Assembly (NCBI GenBank): GCA_020205615.1
Contig: CM035165.1
Coordinates: forward strand, 90,272,005-90,336,004
Direction of reading: 5' to 3'
DNA: 64,000 nucleotides
DNA from: Panax quinquefolius
Taxonomy: Eukaryota > Streptophyta > Magnoliopsida > Apiales > Araliaceae
The position numbers were made by a program, and so were the translations under genes. Below the pieces are notes generated by a model. It had not been told where the DNA came from, ran no database searches, and saw only the letters and a program-made list of their open reading frames with translations. This document shows, piece after piece, positions 10,650 through 20,196 of this stretch; positions within the stretch are counted from its first letter, which is position 1, and every line of letters starts with the position of its first letter.

Positions 10650-11525
10650 TAGGGCTGAGCAAGTAACCAAATTAGAACCGAAACCGCACCAAAAACAGCA
10701 CGAACCGCACCAATTAAAACCGCACCAACGGTTCCGGCGTATGTGGCGATTTTAGGTGGGTTGAATAACCAAATTTTCGGTTCCGGTTTGGTTACTAGGC
10801 AAAACCACACGCATAAAATCGAAACCGCACCATGTGTGTGTTTATGTATTATTTCTAGGAAATTTTAAAGTTACTTTTCACTTGAACACTATCAGAGAAA
10901 ACCCTAGTCTTGCATTGTCATTTTTTCACCAATTGAAAGAAGATGGTTAGATGTTATAAAGTCAAAAATTAAGCATTTGGATTTTGAAATTTCGGGTTTG
11001 TTTGATGCGTTACTGGAGGGGCTTATAGCGGAGGGGCCAAATTCGTTGGTTCGAGCATTTGATGCATTGGTTAAGGTCTATTCTATTCTATAGTAGTAAT
11101 AGTCTAATAGATTATTTTTCAAATTAGGTACAGTTAGGATTATATTCTATAAGTCCTCCCTGCAATATATAAGATAAAATTTCATTCTATCTCCAGTATA
11201 TAATTTTAATTTTTGGGGAACTAGATAAACCTTCTTGCTTGTTATCGAATATATGGTCTCCGTTGTTTTATGTAGCGTATGTTTTAGTTTTAAAGCATCA
11301 TTCCTTTATTATAAACTAAAATTATTTTATGTATCTCTCACGTTACATGATTTGATGGTGAATTTGACGTGTTTGGCGGGAAGGAACTTTGTTTTTATGC
11401 TTGATATAATTTTCATTCACGAGGCTACATCATTTAAGTTAATTCTTTCGATGTGAGCTCTGTGTTAAATTCTATTGAAGGCTTAGACCTTTTTATTGTT
11501 TCAATTAGTTTTGGAACCGAAACTG
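10650..11525 (+). mobile_element. hAT-like element, right end missing, carrying a PPR gene fragment
   Basis: It begins TAGGGCTGAGCAAGTAACC, a typical plant hAT terminal inverted repeat, followed by subterminal repeats of 'AACCGCACC' and 'GGTTCCGG'. At the right it still has a complementary subterminal motif (GGAACCGAAAC, near 11512) but is cut by a gypsy LTR fragment at 11526, so the right terminus and the 8-bp target duplication are lost. No transposase frame is present. It carries part of a pentatricopeptide-repeat gene, listed separately. Confidence 0.75.
10870..11093 (+). pseudogene. Captured pentatricopeptide-repeat (PPR) gene fragment
   Basis: Two adjoining frames read as PPR protein. 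The first, about 10870-10947, contains ENPSLALSFFHQLKEDG. After a break near 10947 a second frame, about 10946-11092, contains SKIKHLDFEISGLFDALL and LVRAFDALVK. Both phrases occur in the N-terminal part of typical plant PPR proteins, in this order, with the stretch between them deleted. PPR proteins bind organellar RNA, but this piece has no start, no full repeat set and an internal gap, so it is a non-functional fragment inside the hAT element. Confidence 0.7.
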
Positions 11526-11662
11526 TGACGCCCCCAAAATTAGGTATACATCACCCATCTTGAGTCGCCAGATACATATCGTGATGTAATTCAAATACAA
11601 CTTAATAATACAATCTGTTTATGCAGTATAATACGACAAAACATAAATGAGTTTGAATAATA
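11526..11662 (-). mobile_element. Fragment of Ty3/gypsy LTR end
   Basis: It begins TGACGCCCCCAAAATTAGG and matches the first ~140 bases of the LTRs at 17290 and 25018 (the 3' end of the LTR on the minus strand). It lies between the broken hAT and the truncated P450 copy and marks a rearrangement junction. On the other side the P450 similarity starts near 11675, after a short duplicated 'AAGCCTCGAGGA'. Confidence 0.8.
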
Positions 11663-11674
11663 AAATATCGGAAG

Positions 11675-11850
11675 CCTCGAGGACTGGTGGAGGGTGTGGT
11701 GGGGAGGTTACCTAACATCGGGAGGCTACCGATAATTGGGAAGCCTCGAGGACTTGGTGGTAGTACTTTACGGTGGCGTTTTGAGGTGGTGATGATCCAC
11801 CAGAGTGCTCCAAGGAGAAGGAAGACAAGAGTTAATGCCCATGCAAACAT
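11675..11850 (-). pseudogene. P450 5'-end fragment (second promoter-linked copy)
   Basis: From the ATG at 11850 it repeats the N-terminus of P450 copy A with one visible change in the hinge (LPPSPRG in place of LPPGPRG). It covers the membrane anchor, the hinge and GFPIIGSLPMLGNLP, then loses frame and ends at the rearrangement junction near 11675. Everything from the B helix to the haem loop is missing, so no enzyme can be made. Its upstream region, including the TATA box, is intact, so antisense or truncated transcripts are conceivable. Confidence 0.9.
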
Positions 11851-12855
11851 TTTGTGTTTTAGGGTATCTGGTAAATGTGTTAATTTGATAACTCAAAGAT
11901 TGTGTGATTTACATATACTTTAGATCTGGTCTTTATATAGGAAATCCCTCGAGCATAGTTTTGTACAACTACTATATCAAGTTACCCCGTGCTCACAAAC
12001 TTAGAACGTTCCCATATAATATTTTATTTATTTTCAAGATAGGCCTAAGTGTTAAGAGTCAATGGACGCCATGCATGTAGCCTCTGATATTGACCGCTTG
12101 TACGTACCCTCTAAACTTAGTTATTCATCACCCACCTACCACATATTTTACATCAATAATCAATAACTATATATAATAAGGCATTAATAGATTTTATGAA
12201 ATAATTTTATGAGTCTTTTAGCTGATCGATCACGAGTCAATTATTCACGACTAGAATTGGAAATAAAAAATTTTGGTTTGTTTATGGATTATAAAATATG
12301 ATTATGGTTCTCTCTAAGAAATAAAAATATACAACTTGTTTTTATTGAGTTGAATCAGTTGCAACCAAATGATTATGTGTCCAATATAAGTTAATTCATT
12401 TTTAAATTTAAAACTTACGTACTATTATTATGACCAAATTAATGAAGAAATTACTTAATATATTCCTTTTTTATATTCGTTCAATTTCTCTTTCTAATTT
12501 TTTTGAACATATTTTCTCTTTCTAAATTTTTTTCCGACTCTGGGACAATGTGACGCGATCACTTGGTTATATTTCTTAGTTATTAACTTATTACATTTGT
12601 CTTTTGCTAAAAAAAAATAAATAAATTGACAAAACTGAAGGAGCTATTAAGCCAGAAAAAATGAACATGAAGCAACCTACAACTCAAATTTTATGTTATT
12701 TTTTCCCAAATCTAAAAGATATGAAGAAGGAAAGACAATAGGAAATATAAAAAACGTATAAAAATAAATATAAAATATAAAAGAAATACTTGTACCAAAT
12801 TGAAAACAAAGCTAAAATGACAAGAATAGGAACTGAGAAGGTTAAAAAAAGTAGT
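11851..12855 (-). other. Second copy of the P450 upstream region
   Basis: It is collinear with 9083-10170 apart from a ~50-bp deletion near 12028 and scattered substitutions. The TATATAAAG box is kept near 11935. It contains no gene. It is interrupted by the hAT element at 12864 and resumes at 15344. Confidence 0.8.
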
Positions 12856-14366
12856 GGAATAATTAGGAGTGAGCAAAAAACGGGTATAATCGAATTATCG
12901 AATCGAACCGAACCGAACCGAACCGAAATAATTTAACCGATATTTTCTGATTATTCGGTTATTTTTAACATTTCGGTTATATCCGAAATTATTTACGGGT
13001 TTCGGTTAGTTTATACGGGTTTTACTTTTGGCTTATTCGGTTAAACCGAACACCGAACAAAGTCTTGCTCACTAGTGTCTATTGTCTAGTCACTCCTACT
13101 TAAAATAATAATAATATTATTGACTCAGCACTCAGCCGGCCCACTATTACTCTACTAGCCCAGACTCTGAACTGATTCACTGAAGTCGTAACTCTCAAAT
13201 CTCAATTTCCTAACCCCCCAAACCCAGATCTAGAACTCTCAAAGTCTCAATCTCTCATCCCAAACTCAGATCTCGAATTCGGAACTCGGAAAGTCTCAAT
13301 CTCTCATCGGCCATTGGCGCATCGCCTCATCGGCTTCGGCGGCCCTTAATCGGTCATCATCAGTCAATCTCGAAGTCAAAGAGACGAAGACTCGAACTCT
13401 CGCTCTCGATCTCTCATCCGATTTGGGTGTGTGACATGCATCTTCAATTCTTCATCGACTGAACTGTCTGAAAGTAAGTTCTTACTCTAAACTTTTTTGG
13501 CACATTATATGCATGAAACTGCATATATGTAACACAACTCAAATTTTATGTTATTTTTTCCCAAATCTAAAAGATATGAAGAAGAAGGAAAGACAATAGG
13601 AAATATAAAAAACGTATAAAAATAAATATAAAATATAAAAGAAATACTTGGACCAAATTGAAAACAAAGCTAAAATGACAAGAATAGGAACTGAGAAGGT
13701 TAAAAAAAGTAGTGGAATAATTAGGAGTGAGCAAAAAACGGGTATAACCGAATTATCGAACCGAACCGAAATAATTTAACCGAAATTTTCTGATAATTTG
13801 GTTATTTTTAACATTTTGGTTATATCCGAAATTATTTACGAGTTTCGGTTAGTTTGTACGGATTTTATTTTTGGCTTATTCGGTTAAATCGAACACCGAA
13901 CAAAGTCTTGCTCACTAGTGTCTACTTTCTAGTCACTCCTACTTAAAATAATAATATTATTATTGACTCAGCACTCAGCCGGCCCACTATTACTCTACTA
14001 GCCCAGACTCTGAACTGATTCACTGAAGTCGTAACTCTCAAATCTCAATTTCCTAACCCCCCAAACCCAGATCTAGAACTCTCAAAGTCTCAATCTCTCA
14101 TCCCAAACTCAGATCTCGAATTCGAACTCGGAAAGTCTCAATCTCTCATCGGCGCATCGCCTTATTGGCTTCGGCGGCCCTTAATCGGTCATCATCAGTC
14201 AATCTCAAAGTCAAAGAGACGAAGACTCGAACTCTCGCTCTCGATCTCTCATCCGATTTGGGTGTGTGACATCTTCAATTCTTCATCGACTGAATTGTCT
14301 GAAAGTAAGTTCTTACTCTAAACTTTTTTGGCACATTATGCAGGAACTGCATATATGTAACACAAC
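12679..14366. repeat. 855-bp tandem duplication spanning the hAT left border
   Basis: 12679-13533 and 13534-14366 are near-identical. Each contains ~185 bases of host flank followed by the hAT left terminal repeat (12864 and 13722) and ~640 bases of hAT sequence. Both units end at 'ACACAAC', and the same short string stands at the start, so slippage or microhomology-mediated repair is likely. As a result the element has a second internal left terminus. Confidence 0.92.
12856..12863. repeat. 8-bp target-site duplication, left (GGAATAAT)
   Basis: GGAATAAT directly precedes the terminal repeat at 12864 and recurs at 15336-15343 directly after the right terminal repeat. Eight bases is the length typical for hAT insertions, and the uninterrupted paralogues read GGAATAATAACAC. 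Confidence 0.9.
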
Positions 14367-14573
14367 AAAGAAACTCCCAAAAATCAAAGAACAATTCAAG
14401 TATGTGTGCGTGAGGGAGAGAGAATGAACTAAAAAGAGGAAATTGAAGCGCTTAATAGTGGAAAGGGAATTACGGGAAAAAGGAAAAATACCCTAGATCT
14501 GGAAGATTATGAAAGAGAATAACCAAAAAGTACTAATCAATATATAAGTAGTAAAAAAGGAGTAGGGAAGAAC

Positions 14574-14628
14574 CTTGATGAGCATTGAAAACGACGGCAG
14601 ATTCCTCCCTAGTACCACAGTTGCCCAT
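14574..14628 (-). pseudogene. Captured first exon of a PBL8-like receptor-like cytoplasmic kinase
   Basis: The minus strand reads ATG at 14628 and encodes MGNCGTREESAVVFNAHQ, ending in a good splice donor (CAAG|GTTCTT). This closely resembles the start of Arabidopsis PBL8 (At5g01020), recalled as MGNCGTRDEAAV. MGNC is a myristoylation/palmitoylation signal that places such kinases at the plasma membrane. The sequence upstream (to about 14790) looks like the gene's 5' leader and that downstream (to about 14370) like its first intron. The kinase domain is absent, so this is a gene fragment carried by the hAT. The overlapping frame at 14609-14794 is not a gene. Confidence 0.75.
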
Positions 14629-15335
14629 TTTCTTCTTGATCATTTTCAGTTGCAGATGATGATGATTGTGAGTGAGCTAGTAGTAGAATTAGTGTTATTA
14701 GTAGAAGGCTGCTGATGTTAGATTTATTTGCCCCCAGATGAAGCAGCGTCTTATACTTGGGATATCTCCTCATTACCATTATATCATTTTCCAAATTAAA
14801 TGTCCAATTCTAACTTCTTTTTTTATTGGGGTCAAAATCTTGAGTTGGATTATGGTGATGATAACCTGGTCCTGGGGTCAGAAAGTTATATTGAGGTCAT
14901 ATTTATTGTTGAATATTATGTGGAATTGCAACTAATGTAATTTTTTCTTTTTATTCATTGCAGTTTGGCAAATAATGCAAGAACTGTTAAGACTATATAT
15001 GAGACATTGAGACTTGTTGATTGTTGCTGCTGTTTAGACTTGTTGATTGCTGCTGCTAACTTTTTGTTAATTTTTTGTAATATATGTTTGGCAAATATAT
15101 GTTTTGTAAACACTGATGTATACACTAATGTTAATATCCATGTGTACGGTTAAGTTAGGCATAGTTGTAAACTATTAAATTCGGTTATTAACCGAATAAA
15201 CGAATAATTAATTCGGTTATTTGATTATCATGTATTTCGGTTGGTTGTTCGGATATTCAAAATAATGCAATTTCGGTTTTCGATTATAACCGAAATGTTA
15301 ATTCGGTTCGGTTATTATCCGAATGCTCACTCCTA
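14629..15335. other. Right part of the hAT element, non-coding
   Basis: After the likely kinase 5' leader (to about 14790) comes sequence with a short direct repeat, 'GACTTGTTGATTG' near 15011 and 15037, and then hAT subterminal repeats 'TTCGGTTATT' up to the right terminus. No gene was seen. Confidence 0.6.
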
Positions 15336-15482
15336 GGAATAATAACACATGATCAGAGGGTAGCAAAAAAAAATTCCGGCCTTTTGGCAGACAACTCATA
15401 ATGCGACTTACACCTAGAATTATATAGAGATCGAAATAAAAGAGAGAATACATAGATGGGTTCTTTTGATTAGTCAGAATGA

Positions 15483-16950
15483 GAATGACAGCTCTCCAAG
15501 TTGCCACTCCCCACTTTTAAAGTCGTCCCTACAATTTATTTTTCACCTATTACATTTTTTGACATTTTCGTTCTTTTACCCGATTTGAACCCTACCCATT
15601 TTGATCAAATTTTGTTCCACCCGACCTAGTTTAACCCAATCCCAATTTCACCAATTATTTTTTATAAAAAAACTAAAAAGTTTTAAATTATTATAAAAGT
15701 AATTAATATTTTAAAAATTATATTTTATTATAAAATATTTAAAATAATTATTATTTTAAATATTCTTAAAAATAATTATTATTTTCAGGAAAAAATATTA
15801 GAAGCTTTTATTTTTTTCATAAAATGAGTAAAGTTTCATAAAATATAGATTGAACAAAATTAAATAAGAAAATAAAAATTTATTTTCCAAAGAAATAGAT
15901 TTTTTTTTCATTTTTTTATGTAACACTTTATTTTTAGAAGAAAAAAAAATTGTTTTTGTCTTTACCATTATTACATGTATTCTTAATATTAGAATTTTTA
16001 AAAACAAAAACTAAAAATACAAATTAAAATACAAAAACCATTAAAAGATAAATAAAAAACTGATTCATATAAAAAAAGAAATTAAAAAGTTTTAAAATAA
16101 TTATTTTCAAGAAAGAAATTAGAAATTTTTTAAATTTAAAAAATGAGTATGTTTTATAAAATATAGATTAAAAAATAAATCAACAAACTACAACTTTATT
16201 TTTAGTAAAAAATAGAAATATTTTTTTTTTTTTTTTTTTGGTAAATTTCATAAAATATAGATTAAAAAATAAAATTAGAAAACTTTATTTTCATTAAAAA
16301 ATATATTTTTATATTTTTTAAACGATGTGTATATTTTAATAAAAATAATAAAAAATTAAAAGTTTTAAACTTTAATTTTTGAATCTATATTTTATGAAAT
16401 TTCAACTCAATTTAGGAAAAAAAATAAAAGTTTCTAATATTTTTTCTAAAATTAATAACTATTTTTAAAACTTTTTAAAAATAATATTTTATTTTAAAAT
16501 ATAAAAAAAATATTATTTTAAAAAAAATATTTTTTAAAATATTAAAATTAATTATTATTTTTGAAAAATAATATTTTATTTTAAAATATTAAATATAAGT
16601 ATTATTTTAAAAATAATATTTTATTTAAAATGTTAAAAATAATTATTTTAATTTAAAATATTAAAATAATTAATATTTTAAAATATTAAAAATAATCATT
16701 ATTTTAAAAATAATATTTTATTTTAAAATAATAATTTGAAAATATATAATTGGTAAAATTGGGTTCGGGTCAAACTGGGAGTCTAGGTTGGGTAAAAATT
16801 TGGTCTAAATGGGTCGGGTTGGGGTAAAATTTGGTAAAAGGAACCAAAACGTCAAAAAATATTGGTTTAAGAACCTAATTAGCGAAAAATAAATTTTAGA
16901 GAAGACTTTATAAGTGAGTGACACAACTTGGAGGGACAAAAGTGACATTC
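15483..16950. mobile_element. AT-rich fold-back element with long inverted arms, copy in unit A
   Basis: The left arm (about 15483-15662) and right arm (about 16738-16950) are imperfect inverted repeats of ~200 bases. Both contain, in order from the tip, 'CTCCAA.TTG', 'CACTTTTAAAGTC', 'TTTTACCC', 'TTGACC/GATCAAATTTT' and 'ACCAATTATTTT'. The core is extremely AT-rich and has no reading frame. A second complete copy is at 36403-37813 and a half copy at 10280-10649; all are at the same relative place, so it predates the duplication. It resembles a long-TIR MITE or a non-autonomous Mutator-like element, but the family is not certain and no target duplication was resolved. Confidence 0.7.
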
Positions 16951-17289
16951 AATCTTTCGATTATGAAGAAGGAGACGGAGAAGACGATGTGTGAGAGGAG
17001 AGAATTTGATTCTTTTGACTTTAGTTCGGAACAAATTAAAAAATAGGTTGAAATCAGTTAACTGGTTCGTGTTTGTTTATCTTTTAAGAAATATGGGTCT
17101 AAATTTTAACCAACTTAGATCATTTAAAGTAGTTATTAACCAATTCATATGGTCCAAGTTAATTTGGATTGAGCTACCAATTTGTAAGCCAAATTGTCAG
17201 GCCTATTCAAGACTATATATTTCTAGATACAATAAAAAAAATTAAACTCTCGTATCCCATGAAATATAAAAAATAATTGTGTGTGTATG
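16951..17289. other. Right end of duplication unit A
   Basis: Non-coding sequence matching 37814-38095 up to 'TAGATACAA' (about 17231), after which the two copies differ. In unit B a gypsy LTR begins right there; in unit A 58 further bases precede the chromovirus at 17290. Confidence 0.65.
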
Positions 17290-20183
17290 TGATGCCCCCA
17301 AAATAGGTATACATCACCCATCTTGAGTCGCCAGATACAAGGTACTGAATACAAATACAACTTAATTATACAACAGTCGTGTAAAATACGACAAAACATA
17401 GGCTGTGAGTTTTAATACAAATATGGTCATCTAGACAATATCCACACTCAATGGAGTCCTCATTACATTTATTATCACACTATTTTCACAGAATAGTGAG
17501 GACTACTAATGCACCATCTAGGACCATCACTCTGTTCCCTGACTAGTCTCAGTTACGTTCTCATTTCCTGAAGAGAACAGTGAAAGAAAGGGTGAGCTCA
17601 ACTAGCCCAGTAAGAAATATTATGACTAAGATAACGCATAATAAATTATCATTAACCTTCAACAATGTTAAACTGATAGAATATAATAGACAACAAGTGT
17701 AACTGTAGCGGATCAAGTAATCCATTAGAAGAGTCAAGTAAGGTATAAAATCTACTATCTTCTATGATTTAAAAAAATTTTCATCAATTTTATCGCTGAG
17801 ACTCAGCTTAATAAATAAAATTGAATCATCCCTGCTCCACGGCCAATGATATTCATGTAATCATCAATGGTCATGACTATACTAAATAATCCCTGGTCAT
17901 AATCATACCAACAACTGTCCACCAATGAACTACAGGCCAATGAGGACTTTTACCACATCATTCGTCACATTACGGTCATGATTATACCGAATAATCCCTG
18001 GTCATAATCATACCAAGTCCATCTATGCACGTAAGCCAAAGATGACTTTCATCACAATATAAGCATGAGGATGATGACAATGACATAATAATTCAATAAA
18101 ACAAGTTCAAGAATAAATTTTAAAGATTTATAAATTAATTTATCCAGGAACCAATAACGTCCAAATTGTCAACATATATGATACTGCTTTGTAGAGTAAA
18201 ATTCAAGAATGCTCAAAAGAATATTTCCATGAAAAGATACTGGATGAAGCGCAAATATCAAGGATATTCCACTAATTTCATGGAGTATAGAAGCCAAAGC
18301 TTTAACCAACTGAGTATAATAGAATATATGAAACTGCAAATGGATTTTTGCCCACCATGCGGTAATCCACGTAGACAGATCATTTCCACAATATAATAAG
18401 GAATGAATACGAAGGATCATTCACCATGCATGTGGTAATCCACATAGACATGTTATTCCAACAGAATAATAAAGAATGGAATAACAGAAGGATTCACAAT
18501 GCGATAGATAACCGCATGCAAAAGTTATTCCCAACAAAATAATAAATAATGGAACGAGTCCCGGCGTAAGCGCGCATGCATGGGATATTTAAAGCGAATA
18601 ATAAAGAAACGGAATATTAGAAGAATTTCACTATGTATGCGGTACTTTATAAAGCAAAGTTATTCAATGAGAATAATAAGAATGGAATAACAACATAATT
18701 CACCAGGCATGCGATAGACCGCACAGACAGGTTATTCCAACAGAATAATAACGAATGAAATAACAAAAGAATTTCACCATGTATGCGGTACTTCGAATAA
18801 ACAGGTTATTCTAACAAAATAATAAGCATGGAATAATAGAAGTTCTCTTCATGAATACGAAAGAAATAATACCCCTTACGAGTACAACAAATAATATCCC
18901 TTACCTTAGAAGAAACTGGATATTGGAGTAGTGAAGTAGCAGAATACTTTTCTTCTTTTCTCTATAGTTTCTCTCTAGAGTTTCAAAGTGAATTCGTAAG
19001 AAATAATGAAGGAATGAGCTTCTATTTATAGGAGAATGGGTGAATAGTAACTAATTCATGAGCGGTCCAGATTGATTTACTTTTAAATGGATGGTCCATA
19101 TTGGTTTACTATTAAAACTTAAAAAGCAACGGTCCATCTTGATTTACTATTTATTATGAACTTTAAACTTTCCATGATCCATATTGATTTACTATTATAA
19201 CTTTCCACCAGCGGTCCATATTGATTTACTATTATATCTTCAACCAAACGGTCTGAAAAATTAGCACATCTCCTCATGGAATAATATTGTACCCAAAAAT
19301 GATTTGGACCGAAAAGAAATATATTTTACGGGTGAATAGTACCTCGTGAATAGTAACTCGTGAATAGTACTCTAACACGAAAAGTGCCCCGAATACCCGA
19401 TTGAACAATATAACCTCAAGACATCAATTATTATCGAAACAAATGTCGATTTCCACTAAAACAAATAATTCCAACACAATGGAACTATAAAATTCATCTT
19501 TAATAAACACGAACTTATTCATCATTAATATTGTAATTCACAATATTTAACAACCATGTCGTTCCCAGGAAAGAGGGGGCTTTCCGATAAGGATTTCTCC
19601 TTATTGGGGCGCAATTAGGTGACCAAACCTCTCCTTGACAGAACTTCTAGATATTGTCAATATTGCAAATAATAATATGAATAACTTTGCCGTCTCAATT
19701 ATTGATTTAATAATATATCATATTATGCAGATGATACAGTAACAATAATTGAATCATTAATATGAGAGATATGATGCATCAATTACTATAACAATAATTG
19801 AGTATAACTGAGTGACTTCTCACGTAAGCATCAATAATCAATACCGTGTGCTACTATACAACCACGCGTATTACTGTACTTTTACTATCGGGTAGTTCAA
19901 CAGTTTTAACGGTAACACCTCCGCCGTTATTTTTATAGAAAAATAATTTTTTCATTTTCTAACTACGACAATACTTCCGTTGTGGGGTCCACCAATGACT
20001 GTGCCGTCGTACGAATATTCCTGAATATTCCCCGACCAATCGAATATTATATAACCACTTCTTTACTTTGCAAAATTTGTAAATATCACCCACAACTATA
20101 ACAATATATCAAATCCACACCATAATATTCAAAAATATATTTCGAGAAAATTATTCTTTATTTATAAAAGTTGGGATCTTACA
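17290..20183 (-). repeat. 3' LTR of the chromovirus
   Basis: 2894 bases, collinear with the right LTR at 25018-27989 except in garbled patches (about 18340-18860). It contains an internal tandem array (18340-18860) of ~75-110-bp units with 'ATGCGGTA' / 'GCATGC' and 'GGAATAAC', and a TATA-like stretch in the part facing the downstream end. The reading frames at 18166-18420 are inside this array and are not genes. Confidence 0.92.
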
Positions 20184-20196
20184 ACCTCCCCTTCTT
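20184..20196 (-). promoter_or_regulatory. Polypurine tract of the chromovirus
   Basis: The minus strand reads AAGAAGGGGAGGT directly before the 3' LTR start (TGTAAGATCCC). It serves as the plus-strand DNA primer in retrotransposition. Confidence 0.85.

Larger units (their letters stand above)
12864..15335. mobile_element. Non-autonomous hAT element with captured kinase exon (pack-hAT)
   Basis: Terminal inverted repeats are TAGGAGTGAGCA at the left and TGCTCACTCCTA at the right, flanked by the duplication GGAATAAT. Subterminal regions are rich in 'CCGAACCGAA' / 'TTCGGTT' motifs, typical of plant hATs. No transposase frame is present. Inside are an 855-bp tandem duplication that includes host flank (12679-13533 and 13534-14366) and a fragment of a receptor-like cytoplasmic kinase gene (14574 to about 14790, minus strand). 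The element lies in the upstream region of the truncated P450 copy. Confidence 0.9.

Noticed and set aside
18340..18860. Possible CRISPR-like or regulatory array of regularly spaced GCATGC repeats
   Set aside because: It lies inside an LTR of a plant retrotransposon, recurs in the partner LTR, and spacers are not unique.
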